Assembly: GCA_020426065.1 (NCBI GenBank)
Contig: JAGQQT010000056.1
Location: forward strand, 1-12,974
Direction: 5' to 3'
Source of the DNA: Planctomycetaceae bacterium
GTDB taxonomy: Bacteria > Planctomycetota > Planctomycetia > Planctomycetales > Planctomycetaceae
Length of the DNA stretch: 12,974 bases
Within the stretch, counting starts at the first letter, position 1; the number at the start of each line of letters is the position of its first letter. The translations under genes and the position numbers were made by a program. Below are positions 1 to 8,004 of the stretch, one piece after another. The notes under the pieces are model-generated. The model was not told where the DNA came from and searched no databases. It saw nothing but the letters and a program-made list of their open reading frames with translations.

Positions 1-1759
1 CGAAGACCAGAATCAGCGGGCTGAGATTGGGGATCATTGCGAACAGCCCTGTCGAAAGTGAGCGGAGCGCGATCACCATAACGATGGAGATAATCAGAAA
101 CGCCGAACTGAAACTGGACCAGAACCCGTCAAAAATCTGGTATTGAGCTTCCTTGATGAGCGGGGAAAGTCCGGTGAGGGTAATCGGATAGGCAGCAAGA
201 TTCTGCTGCAGTTCGGCGATCAACTCTGGTTGCCGCTCGCGGGCCTCCGGTTCAATGCGAGCGGAGATTCTCCAGAAGCGTTGTCCGCAGGCCACATAAT
301 CGCTGTCCGCCGACTGCGCTTTAGCAGACTTCAACAGGGAACCGATATCGCGGGTCGATTCCGGCATCTGATCTGCCGTCGGGAAAAAGCTGGCGGGCGA
401 AGAGGTACGCCTAACCCAGCGATGCTGAGCGACAATTGCCTCAATTTCACGAATCGTATCGAGCCGGTCCAGAAACAGTCGTTCATCCCCATCGAAATCG
501 ACCACAATTTCAACGGAATCGAGCGTGGTCAACTTGCGTTGAACGGTATCAAAATCCTGCAGAACCTTGTTGGTGTCGGGCAGGAAATCGAGTGGTTCGA
601 GTCGGCTTTTTAACTGTGGCAGCGCTATCCCGGAAATTGCGACGGCCAGCAAAGGAATGGCCACTCCGGCAACCCGATGGCGAATGATGCCTCGATAAAG
701 CCAGCGCTGACCTTCCAGCGTCGATGTGTTTCCAAACCCGGTAAAGCCACACACTGTCACCACGGCAGGCATGAAAAAGAGAGCCGTGAACATCGAAATC
801 ACGCATCCCAGCGAAGCAGCATAACCAAATTGCCGGACCGGCATGATGTCACTCAACCCGAGTGAAACCAGTCCAATGGTTGTGGTGAGCGTGGCAAACA
901 GACAGGGTTTCCAGGCAGAGTGCAATCCTCGGGCAATCCGCTGCCTGTTTGTCTCGATGGCATCATAATAGTGCAGATAATGGATGGCTGTGGCGAGCGT
1001 GAAAATCATCACCATGACCGGCAAAGCACCGAGGATGAAATTCATTTCCCCGGCAAACCACTTTACGCCAGTCGTGGTCGCCTGGATCGCCCAGAGAGTC
1101 AGCAGAATGGTAGCCGCACTGGTTTTCCAGTCTCGCAGAATTCCCATCAGCAGCAGAAAGCCAAGCAGCAACGTAATGAGAAAGAAGCGGCGATTATTCT
1201 TGGGGCCCCCCAGCCGATCAAGTTCAGCGAAAATCACGGGGCCGCCCGCCAGAGCATATTGTTCGGGAGCCAGCTGACAGTATTCAAGTTCCTGCCGGAT
1301 GTCTTCGACAACGGCTCCCCGGTCGCGGGTTCCTTCCTCGGAAAGCATTGCCAGGATGGCCAGATACTGCCCATCAGCGGATTCCGTCATCCCGATCAGG
1401 CGATCGGAAATGGCTTCAGCCGGAACATGCAAATCCGACATCATCTCCCGAAACCTGGAAGAATCCCAAGCCTGACGAATCCCAGGCAGATCTTCCAGCC
1501 GGGTGGTCATGGCGGAGATCAGGCGGGGATCGACCAGCTCCCGATCAAATCCGAGCATTATGATTTCTTCGCTGCCGAAATCGCTGCGAAAATGATCGTA
1601 ACGGATTTTCAGGTCGGATTCGGCCGGCAGCCAGGTTTCAATATCGTTATTGGTGGGGATGCGGGCCGCTTCAAATGCCAACAACGGGAGCGTCAACAGG
1701 ACCAGCAGGAGCAGTCGTTTTGAATACCTCTGATAGAATTGTTCAATCGTTGCGAGCAC
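1..1759 (-). CDS. RND/MMPL-family transporter, N-terminal part (truncated by window edge)
   Basis: The reverse strand is open from a GTG at 1759 to the window edge (586 codons, no stop), so the C-terminus is missing. The translation has the RND layout. There is one membrane segment at about residues 14-33, then a periplasmic loop (about 35-188, with a PTNNDIETWLP stretch). A helix bundle follows at about 190-340 with the family signature around 289-312 (LTTTIGLVSLGLSDIMPVRQ, then FG). A second-half helix (362-382), a second periplasmic loop and a further helix near 549-570 come next. This is the HpnN/MMPL-like subgroup that exports lipids or hydrophobic compounds using the proton gradient; the substrate cannot be read here. 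The GTG start is chosen because GGAGAG lies 7 nt upstream and no in-frame ATG precedes residue 60. A TTG at 1774 is the alternative. Confidence 0.88.
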   Translation of the reverse strand, partial: MLATIEQFYQRYSKRLLLLVLLTLPLLAFEAARIPTNNDIETWLPAESDLKIRYDHFRSDFGSEEIIMLGFDRELVDPRLISAMTTRLEDLPGIRQAWDSSRFREMMSDLHVPAEAISDRLIGMTESADGQYLAILAMLSEEGTRDRGAVVEDIRQELEYCQLAPEQYALAGGPVIFAELDRLGGPKNNRRFFLITLLLGFLLLMGILRDWKTSAATILLTLWAIQATTTGVKWFAGEMNFILGALPVMVMIFTLATAIHYLHYYDAIETNRQRIARGLHSAWKPCLFATLTTTIGLVSLGLSDIMPVRQFGYAASLGCVISMFTALFFMPAVVTVCGFTGFGNTSTLEGQRWLYRGIIRHRVAGVAIPLLAVAISGIALPQLKSRLEPLDFLPDTNKVLQDFDTVQRKLTTLDSVEIVVDFDGDERLFLDRLDTIREIEAIVAQHRWVRRTSSPASFFPTADQMPESTRDIGSLLKSAKAQSADSDYVACGQRFWRISARIEPEARERQPELIAELQQNLAAYPITLTGLSPLIKEAQYQIFDGFWSSFSSAFLIISIVMVIALRSLSTGLFAMIPNLSPLILVF

Positions 1760-2069
1760 GAGCGAACTCTCCAACGCGGTGTGGTGACACGGAGAATTCC
1801 GTTCACACGTTCCGGATCCATGTTTGTGGCCGCTGACAGGCCCCAGTCACAGAGTCCCGGCAAATAATTGGCATCCCGCCTAGCGCGTATCGAATCGTCA
1901 GCATCCCTCCAATGAGTAGAATTACTAATTCAATCGGGCAAACTGGCCTTTCCCAGTTGGACTCACCTGTCCAATTTCCTAATGCCTGCAGGCTGCCTGA
2001 TCAGCAGAATCGTTACAGTCGTTGTGATACAATTTCATCATCAGATGGTGTGCGGAGAAGGACCAGCCC
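1760..2069. other. Divergent intergenic region between RND gene and cyclotransferase
   Basis: No convincing gene is present in these 310 bases. Promoters for both flanking genes should lie here. On the plus strand there is a TACAAT hexamer at 2028-2033, but no good -35 box at the right distance. On the minus strand I see no convincing promoter. The middle holds three perfect inverted repeats (1919-1974), listed separately, and two short palindromes: CCTGCAGG at 1985-1992 and CTGATCAG at 1997-2004. Confidence 0.6.
1919..1974. repeat. Cluster of three perfect inverted repeats (possible operator or leader structure)
   Basis: Three dyads lie within 56 bases. GAATTA-C-TAATTC is at 1919-1931. AACTGG with a 6-nt spacer and CCAGTT is at 1941-1958. 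TTGGAC with a 6-nt spacer and GTCCAA is at 1957-1974. The last two share two bases, so as RNA hairpins they would compete at their junction. The position between divergent genes fits regulator binding or mRNA leader folding, but neither is shown by the sequence alone. Confidence 0.4.
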
Positions 2070-2426
2070 ATGAGTGAATACCTGTTCGTTTACGGCACGC
2101 TCAAACAGGGCTTCTGCCGGGCTCATTACCTGCAGCCCGCCCGCTATCTGGGGAACGCTCGTACCGCTCCCGGTTTCATCATGTTCAACTGCGGAAGCTA
2201 TCCAGCCTTGATCCAGAATCACGGTACTGAGAGCATTGTGGGGGAACTCTACGAAGTTCCCGCTTCGCTCTGGTCGACTCTGGATGAAGTCGAGGGCGTG
2301 GCAGCGGACTGGTACTCAAGGAAGACCATTCCGCTCATCGAACCTCATCATGACCTGACCGTGCAGGCTTATTACTACAAACGGTCCATTACCGGCCTGA
2401 AACGCGTGGGAGAAGAGTGGACCTGA
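2070..2426 (+). CDS. Gamma-glutamylcyclotransferase-like (AIG2/YtfP family) protein
   Basis: This is a 118-residue single-domain protein of the gamma-glutamylcyclotransferase fold. Near the N-terminus it has the hallmark FVYGTLKQG loop (residues 6-14), which forms the substrate pocket. It is followed by GSYPAL (42-47), VGELYEV (57-63) and LDEVEG (71-76), which should carry the glutamate acting as general acid/base. Members release 5-oxoproline from gamma-glutamyl amines, dipeptides or gamma-glutamyl-epsilon-lysine; the exact substrate cannot be told from the sequence. The length is normal for the bacterial YtfP-like group, and the protein has no signal peptide, so it is cytosolic. The ATG at 2070 is preceded by GGAGAAGGA with a 7-nt gap, a strong ribosome-binding site. 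The gene stands alone and runs convergent to the BON gene, 37 bases from its end. Confidence 0.9.
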   Translation: MSEYLFVYGTLKQGFCRAHYLQPARYLGNARTAPGFIMFNCGSYPALIQNHGTESIVGELYEVPASLWSTLDEVEGVAADWYSRKTIPLIEPHHDLTVQAYYYKRSITGLKRVGEEWT

Positions 2427-2463
2427 GGTCTGAAGTCCGGGCAAATCCGAAACTTGAATCCCG

Positions 2464-2730
2464 TCAGGGAACCACAACGATCTGGTTATCGACGGAGTTG
2501 ATTCCCGGTTCGAGGCGCAGCAGGGCCTCGGCCAGCTTTTTGTCCCGGTCTGTTTTCACTACTCCTTCCAGGATCACATTCCCGGAGGTTGAGAAGGAGA
2601 CTCTTAAGGAGGCAAACTGAGGACGGCGCTGCAGAGAACTGCTCAACGGGATCGCCGTTGAGAACAATGGCCGGGGATAACGGACTCGCTCCAGGGCGAA
2701 TTCCTCTCCCAGTCGAAAAACCGGCCGCAC
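2464..2730 (-). CDS. BON-domain segment, probable C-terminal part of an interrupted gene
   Basis: The 88-codon frame could begin at a GTG at 2730 and encodes a soluble piece with no signal peptide. The last 45 or so residues match the BON (bacterial OsmY and nodulation) pattern: a beta strand, then SGNVILEGVV (about residues 49-58), a Lys/Arg-rich helix, and LEPGINSVDNQIVVVP at the end. BON domains are usually periplasmic and bind membranes or other envelope proteins. This frame is exactly in register with the secreted N-terminal frame upstream (2737-3114); only TAA-AAT-AAG lies between them. There is no Shine-Dalgarno sequence before the GTG, and a BON protein without export signal would be unusual. 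I therefore infer that this is the C-terminal half of one 216-residue protein split by a nonsense codon. Independent re-initiation remains possible. Confidence 0.6.
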   Translation of the reverse strand: MRPVFRLGEEFALERVRYPRPLFSTAIPLSSSLQRRPQFASLRVSFSTSGNVILEGVVKTDRDKKLAEALLRLEPGINSVDNQIVVVP

Positions 2731-2736
2731 CTTATT

Positions 2737-3114
2737 TTATTTCGAGGGCGTCCCCCCTTGGACGTTGGAAGCTCGATTCTGAAAGTTGGGTGTGCGTTGA
2801 TTGAACTGTTGTGGACCCGCCTGCTGACTGCCAATAAAACGATCAGGATTATCCGTCCTCCCGACAAAGCCTTCGTTGAACTCCCGGCTGATATTGTCTG
2901 AACTCCCCGCCGAGGTATCCACTGCCATGCTGGGAGCGGCATCGGTACCAGTACCTCCGGTTCCACCAGTACCCGTGGTACCAGTACGTCCGGCTGTGGC
3001 GGTCCGATTGGAAGTCTGAGTCTGCGTCTGCCCCTGTTGCTGTTGAGCGTATGCCAGCTGACTGGATCCGGCGATACACAGCACAACCATTGACAGCTTT
3101 TCGATCCATTTCAT
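2737..3114 (-). CDS. Secreted low-complexity protein, probable N-terminal part of the interrupted BON gene
   Basis: The 125-residue product begins with a clear signal peptide: MKWIEK, a hydrophobic core, and an AYA-Q cleavage site near residue 23. A Gln/Thr-rich stretch follows, then a Gly-Thr linker (about 44-57) coded by imperfect GGTACC-like DNA repeats. After that comes a conserved-looking segment EFNEGFVGRTDNPDRFIGS (about 78-96). The start at 3114 has AGGTGG just upstream; an in-frame ATG at 3144 would put ten charged residues ahead of the signal peptide and is less likely. The gene lies 48 bases downstream of the lipoprotein on the same strand and probably ends the secretin operon. The frame stops at TAA (2739-2737) after GGTPSK, and the BON segment continues in the same frame two codons later. 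Taken together they look like one 216-residue exported BON protein with an internal stop. Confidence 0.65.
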   Translation of the reverse strand: MKWIEKLSMVVLCIAGSSQLAYAQQQQGQTQTQTSNRTATAGRTGTTGTGGTGGTGTDAAPSMAVDTSAGSSDNISREFNEGFVGRTDNPDRFIGSQQAGPQQFNQRTPNFQNRASNVQGGTPSK

Positions 3115-3162
3115 CCTGCCACCTCGAATTTTTCTTTTCTGCAACTCTGCCTGACCTGCGGA

Positions 3163-4146
3163 TCAATGATTCTCCAGCAGAATGGTTTCGACTTTCAAGT
3201 GTGTTTTGGGATATTCCTGCTTTGACTCCAGTTGATCCATCTTCAACGGATGCTGGCCACGGAACAGAGGCTGGGTGGATTCCTGGGGGATGAGGGTCTT
3301 TTCGGCCCGGATCTTGTCATCCGCCAGGGGATGTGCAGAAGCATGTCTAGTTTGTGTCGGTGCCGGTGCCGGTTTTGACTGGGACTTGAGCTGCGGCGAA
3401 GAAATCTCCAGGCTGGCTGGAACAACACTGGGACCAGCCCCTTCCGGATACTCGGCAACTGCAGCGACGATCTCAGTGGATTCCTCATTCGACTGTGCAG
3501 GTTCAGCATGCTGCTTTAATGAGTTCATCTGCTGGGCACGGTTTTTGTTTCCGGTGGGAATCGTGGTGACTTCCATGCGGGGTTGCTGCCGGATCACCGT
3601 CGGCGTGATGGTTTGGTTATCAACCGAAGCACTCAGAACGGTTTCAGGATTGCTCCCTCCCAGCAGGATATCAACCGGGTCGGAGAGCGTTGCCTCTTTT
3701 TTTACCGAGGTGTGTTTAACACGAATCGAACACAACGCCCGATGATCTCCCTGGCGAGGGTAGGGAATAAAAACCTGATAGGCATGACCGATATTCGATC
3801 TGGTCAGATAAGCCTTCCAGGCTTCCTCCTTGAATTCGTAAATATGCAATGGTTTCTTCTGCTCTTCCGGAGAACCGAGGTCATCAAACACATAGATGGC
3901 AATATCACCGGTAATTTGAGCGGGGGATGATTTTCCTGGGGGGAAAAAGAAAATCTGGCCGGCGAACCCACGGGCAGGCAAGCCTTGTGTATCGCGACCT
4001 TCACCCGGTTGCCAGAGAGTGAGAATCTCGCCGACATAATCCTGCGGTTGATCACGCTGGAAAACCCGCGTCAGACTGGTGGTTGTCAAAGACGTGCAGC
4101 CTGAAAACAGTAACAGGAAACACAGACTGACTGGCAACTTGTTCAT
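3163..4146 (-). CDS. Predicted lipoprotein of unknown function in the secretin operon
   Basis: I do not recognise a named family. The 327-residue product has a lipoprotein signal (MNKLPVSLCF, hydrophobic run, FSGC), with the acylated cysteine at residue 17. The -3 position is Phe, slightly off the canonical lipobox. Residues about 35-160 look like a compact, probably beta-rich domain: DYVGEILTLW, GDIAIYVFDD, LHIYEF, and a helix EEAWKAYL, ending with CSIRVKHTS. The remainder is low complexity, rich in Pro, Gln, Ser and Ala, and probably disordered or periplasm-spanning. The gene follows the secretin by 95 bases on the same strand, so a secretin-associated role such as pilotin or scaffold is plausible but inferred only from position. 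An in-frame ATG at 4245 overlaps the secretin stop as ATGA and would add 33 residues; I prefer 4146 because it places the lipobox correctly. Confidence 0.75.
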   Translation of the reverse strand: MNKLPVSLCFLLLFSGCTSLTTTSLTRVFQRDQPQDYVGEILTLWQPGEGRDTQGLPARGFAGQIFFFPPGKSSPAQITGDIAIYVFDDLGSPEEQKKPLHIYEFKEEAWKAYLTRSNIGHAYQVFIPYPRQGDHRALCSIRVKHTSVKKEATLSDPVDILLGGSNPETVLSASVDNQTITPTVIRQQPRMEVTTIPTGNKNRAQQMNSLKQHAEPAQSNEESTEIVAAVAEYPEGAGPSVVPASLEISSPQLKSQSKPAPAPTQTRHASAHPLADDKIRAEKTLIPQESTQPLFRGQHPLKMDQLESKQEYPKTHLKVETILLENH

Positions 4147-4241
4147 AACCTGATCCCTCGCGGGGAAGACGTGTGAATTAACATTGGATTTCGACTTAGG
4201 ACTGATTCCCCAAAGCCCTGCAATACTCAACTCCAGTTGAA

Positions 4242-7200
4242 TCATTTGCCGAGGCGGGCGTGTCCTGATGAAGGATCCTGTTTCTTTTTGGAGTAGAGGG
4301 AATATCGCTTCCAGGGAATTCCTGAAGGAGCTTTCTGGGCATCCTGCACCCCGGAAACCGGCTTGAGGACTCCGGGAGCAACCTGTGTTGTCGGCACACC
4401 ATCGACTCCGGGAGCGTTCGGCAACTGTTCCAGAGGAACGGGAGCCAGTTCTCCTTCCGGCACGAAGGTTCCGTCAGGACCAGGTGGCAGAGCCACTTCA
4501 GCCGGATAGGTGGGAGGAACCGGTACGCCGAAAATCGGACCGTGTATCTTTTCGAAATCTTCCCGGAAGAAGTGAATTCGACCCGCTTCGACTTCCTTGA
4601 TCATTTCATTGGTATCATCGTTGTGGATGATACGTGGTGTGAGGAAGATCAGCAGTTCCGTCCGAATGTTCTGTTCGGAATCATAGCGGAAGGCCCGGCC
4701 GATGACGGGAATATCTCCCAGCCAGGGCACTTTGCGAATGAGCGTATCTTCGGTTTTGGTAATCATACCCCCCAGCACAATGGTCTGGCCATCGCTGACA
4801 CCAACGGTCGCGCGGGCCACCGAGATGTTCTTGACGGGAGAAGTCAGTGAATTCCCCGTGTTTGCATCCACAAACACGGTCACTCCTTCAGCCTGGAAAG
4901 CACTTCGTTCGGCAACTACTTCCATCACAATCTCGCCATCCGGTTTGACTCGCGGCGTGACACTGAGAATGATCCCCGCTTCATCATATTCGATGTTCGG
5001 GTTGGCCACTCCGGTAGAGGTGATGTTGACTCCGTTAATAATGGGAACTTCCTGTCCCACCTGAATCTGGGCGAGTTGCTGATCCACTGTCCGGATCTGG
5101 GGGCGGCTCAGGATCTGCAGGTTTCTCTGCTGAGCCAACGCTCGAATCAGCACGCTGACCGATTCCGAGCTGGCCGAAAGGACCAGTCCGCCGTAACCGA
5201 GATCCCCATTGACGCGACCGACACCAAAGTTGGCCAGTCCCTGTGAACCCACCAGGTTAGGTTGGGCAATCGCCGGGTCCACATTGTTTCCGAGGTTCGG
5301 GAACAGTGCCGGGTTGTTAAAAAGAAAACCGGGATTCCCATCTCGGGAAACAATTTGTTGAGTGGTTGTTTGAATGTTCTGGTTGGTTGTGGTGCTGGTC
5401 ACCGTCAGAATGTTATCGATGATGCTGCGGTCGAACAGAATCGAATCCTGGAATCCAAGTTCGACTCCAAATTCATCCACGTTATCCAGTTCGACTTCCA
5501 CCAGCATGGCCTGAATGATCAGCTGTGCCGGATCTGCATCCAGCTGCTGGATGAGTGCCATGATTTCCGAAAAGTATTCTGGAGTGGCACTGATCAGCAG
5601 GTTGTTGCTCAGCGTTTCCGGAACAATAATCACTTCCCGCTCGAGCAGTTCGAATGTGCTGACCAGTTCCGGATCGACTTCCGAAAGTTCCCGCTGGGAT
5701 TCCAGGAACAGATTGATCGCTTCGGCCGCTTCAACCACGGCAATGTTTCGCAGTTCGACAACCTGGTTAATGCGTCGTCTGGGTGCCGGGTTATCGAGCC
5801 GGAGCAGAATCGCTTCGACAATGGTCAGGGCATCCCGACCACCCACTGCCAGCAGACTGTTGCTGCGGACATCCACCGAAAACCGCAGCGGCAGCAGAGA
5901 GCTGCCCGCATCGGCAGTTCCAGCCAGATTCAATCCGGCTGGACTGTCTGTCCCGGTTTCATCAAACAGGCTCTGCAGCAGTTCGAGTGCCGCGGAGGCA
6001 TCGGCATGCATGAGCGTAAAGACTTTCACTTCCGCTTCCGCACTCGAAGGACGATCCAGTGCCTGAATCAGCGAGGTGATGAGCGGCAAAGATCGCTCTG
6101 GCGCAATGACCGCCAGGCTGTTGGAGCGAGGATCGGCAGAGATTCGAATATCTTCCAGTAATCCGGAACGAACCAGTTCGGTCTGGGTTCCAGACCCTGC
6201 CAGAAATTCGAGCACAAAGCTCTTGGCGTTCTGATTGTTCTGTCCGCCCCCCTGGGTGGTTTGACGGGGGCTGACTGCTTCGTTGATCGCGGTATTGATG
6301 AATTCGGCCAGTTCTTCCGCTTCCGCATTTTTGAGCGGAAACAGTTGCAACCGAGATACAGCGTGTGATTCGGCCTGGTCCAGATTGTGAATCAGGATGC
6401 GGATTTCTTCCAGATCGCGAGGATCGGCCTGAACAATCAGAGTGTTGGTCCGGGCATCAGCGGCCACGCGGGCACGGGTTCTCAAGCCGGGTTTATCTTC
6501 ATAGAAATCATCGATCACCGCCAGCGCTGTTTCTGCCCCAGCATGTTTGAGTCGGAACACACGCAGGTGCTGATGAGGATCGACCGGACGGTCCAGCTCT
6601 TCAACCAGTGAAAGCACAGCTTCCAGATCCATCGCCGGAGCAATGATGATGATCGCATTGGGTGTCACAACCGGGATGACTTTGACGTTCCGGTTCTGGC
6701 GATTTGCCCGTTGATCGGAAGCCTGAACGGATTCGTACACACTGCCGAGCAGTTCGGCCAGGCTTTCGCTGTTGACCTGCTCCAGATAGCGCAGATGAAT
6801 CTCAGGGGTAGTGCCCGCAGACAGAGCTTCAATCGCCCGAACAATTTCCATCACCGAGGCAACATCCTGTTCGTTTCCTCGCAGGATCAGCAGCCCCAGC
6901 TGATTGAGTGCTTCAATGCTCACATCTCCACGAATCCGATCCAGAATCGAATTCAGATCGGCAGGTGGCTCCTGGCTCTGACCATCCACGGGAGTGGAAT
7001 TCGGATCCGCTGCAGGTGTTTCAGCGGGAGCAGCTGCCGGATCAGCAGGCTTTTCCGGCTGATCTTTCTGCAACATGGCCAGGACTTTGGGGAGCTGCTT
7101 GGCCGATGCCGGATAAACATTCGGCTCGGCATACATCACTTCTGTTTTCTCACCAGCCGCTTTGGGCTGTCCGGTGCGATCCAGAACATCCAGGACCTGC

Positions 7201-7931
7201 ACCAGATTCTTTCTGGTCTGGGGATCTGCCATGACGATCAGGCGATTTCCCTGCTGATCGATTCCAACCGTGAAGGATACGGTGCCGTTTTCACCTTGTG
7301 GCAGATCCACCTGAAACGAAGGCAGGCCCAACGGTCCCTCGTCAATCAGTTCAGCCTGCTTCTGGTAAATGGCATACAGTTTTTTGCTGAGTGTGGTGGC
7401 ATCCAGAAACCGGGGCTCAACAGAAAGCGCTTCCTGCTGCAATTCGGGTCGGGGTGCAGGTTCCGCGTTCGTTTCTGTCTCTTCTTCCAAGTACCCGGCC
7501 TGCTGTACCGCTCCGGCTTCTGCAGACATCGTTTGATGGGGAGCCTGAGCAGTCTGTTCGGCTTTGGCTGGCTGAATGACATGCCGGCTATAATCCGATC
7601 GCAACTGCTCCCGGGGGAGAACGATCAGAAAATTTCCCTGGACGATAGCCTGAAAGCCTTTTTCTTCCAGCTCATGATTGATGATACGCAGTGCTTCCTG
7701 AGCGGTGTAATCTTCCCGGTCATGCCTGTTCCAGCGTCCCGACGGCTTGTTCGGCATCACGAGCTGTTTACCGGTTGCTTCCGCGTAGGAGGAAAGGACA
7801 TCGTCCCAGGTGCGGTGTGTAAACCAGAGACGAACGGTGACTTGCTCAGCCTCTTCTGCAGAGACAGAAACATTCCACCAGCTCGCGCTGCACACAGCGA
7901 GCGTCAACAACAGGATGTTGGCACGGATCAT
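4242..7931 (-). CDS. GspD-like secretin with expanded N-domain array (1229 residues)
   Basis: This is an outer-membrane secretin, the ring channel of type II secretion and related machines. From the ATG at 7931 (GGAG 6 nt upstream) there is a signal peptide (residues 1-25), then an N0/STN-like domain (about 30-107) and a Gln/Ala/Glu-rich linker. At least seven N1-type ring-building repeats follow (about 170-252, 263-370, 376-449, 455-521, 527-629, 634-715, 722-801), most with the pattern 'R-SNSL-V-' then a helix. The secretin barrel core is at about 802-1102: QVGQEVPIING, the EYDEAGIILSVTPRV strand, and the diagnostic VPWLGDIPVIGRAF near residue 1069. A Thr/Asn/Gln-rich insert sits at about 843-890. 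The last 125 residues are a Pro-rich tail. Typical GspD is about 650 residues with N0-N3, so this one is nearly twice that length. A TTG at 7946 is a weaker alternative start. Confidence 0.93.
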   Translation of the reverse strand: MIRANILLLTLAVCSASWWNVSVSAEEAEQVTVRLWFTHRTWDDVLSSYAEATGKQLVMPNKPSGRWNRHDREDYTAQEALRIINHELEEKGFQAIVQGNFLIVLPREQLRSDYSRHVIQPAKAEQTAQAPHQTMSAEAGAVQQAGYLEEETETNAEPAPRPELQQEALSVEPRFLDATTLSKKLYAIYQKQAELIDEGPLGLPSFQVDLPQGENGTVSFTVGIDQQGNRLIVMADPQTRKNLVQVLDVLDRTGQPKAAGEKTEVMYAEPNVYPASAKQLPKVLAMLQKDQPEKPADPAAAPAETPAADPNSTPVDGQSQEPPADLNSILDRIRGDVSIEALNQLGLLILRGNEQDVASVMEIVRAIEALSAGTTPEIHLRYLEQVNSESLAELLGSVYESVQASDQRANRQNRNVKVIPVVTPNAIIIIAPAMDLEAVLSLVEELDRPVDPHQHLRVFRLKHAGAETALAVIDDFYEDKPGLRTRARVAADARTNTLIVQADPRDLEEIRILIHNLDQAESHAVSRLQLFPLKNAEAEELAEFINTAINEAVSPRQTTQGGGQNNQNAKSFVLEFLAGSGTQTELVRSGLLEDIRISADPRSNSLAVIAPERSLPLITSLIQALDRPSSAEAEVKVFTLMHADASAALELLQSLFDETGTDSPAGLNLAGTADAGSSLLPLRFSVDVRSNSLLAVGGRDALTIVEAILLRLDNPAPRRRINQVVELRNIAVVEAAEAINLFLESQRELSEVDPELVSTFELLEREVIIVPETLSNNLLISATPEYFSEIMALIQQLDADPAQLIIQAMLVEVELDNVDEFGVELGFQDSILFDRSIIDNILTVTSTTTNQNIQTTTQQIVSRDGNPGFLFNNPALFPNLGNNVDPAIAQPNLVGSQGLANFGVGRVNGDLGYGGLVLSASSESVSVLIRALAQQRNLQILSRPQIRTVDQQLAQIQVGQEVPIINGVNITSTGVANPNIEYDEAGIILSVTPRVKPDGEIVMEVVAERSAFQAEGVTVFVDANTGNSLTSPVKNISVARATVGVSDGQTIVLGGMITKTEDTLIRKVPWLGDIPVIGRAFRYDSEQNIRTELLIFLTPRIIHNDDTNEMIKEVEAGRIHFFREDFEKIHGPIFGVPVPPTYPAEVALPPGPDGTFVPEGELAPVPLEQLPNAPGVDGVPTTQVAPGVLKPVSGVQDAQKAPSGIPWKRYSLYSKKKQDPSSGHARLGK

Positions 7932-7984
7932 GAATGGCTCCGCCAAATCAGGTAAATCAAATGTTGGAGAGATGATTGAAGAGG

Positions 7985-8004
7985 CATTTCCAGATCAGGA
8001 AATG
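7985..8004. repeat. Inverted repeat upstream of the secretin
   Basis: CATTTCC, a 6-base spacer (AGATCA) and GGAAATG form a perfect 7-bp dyad about 54 bases upstream of the secretin start codon. It could be a regulator site or a hairpin in the secretin mRNA leader. No promoter boxes are visible around it, so the role is open. Confidence 0.35.

Noticed and set aside
920..1723. 267-codon plus-strand frame
   Set aside because: It is antisense to the RND transporter, whose reverse-strand translation is clearly a membrane protein. The forward translation is rich in Gln, His and Arg and has no domain pattern.
2643..3086. 147-codon minus-strand frame across the BON gene
   Set aside because: It is out of frame with both the signal peptide and the BON motif, and is Arg/Pro-rich without domain features.
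5262..6161. 299-codon plus-strand frame antisense to the secretin
   Set aside because: Same reason: it is a shadow of the secretin N-domain repeats and has no recognisable protein features.
6711..7955. 414-codon open frame on the plus strand, antisense to the secretin
   Set aside because: It lies wholly opposite a clear secretin coding frame, its translation shows no domain pattern, and long antisense frames arise from the codon bias of the real gene.
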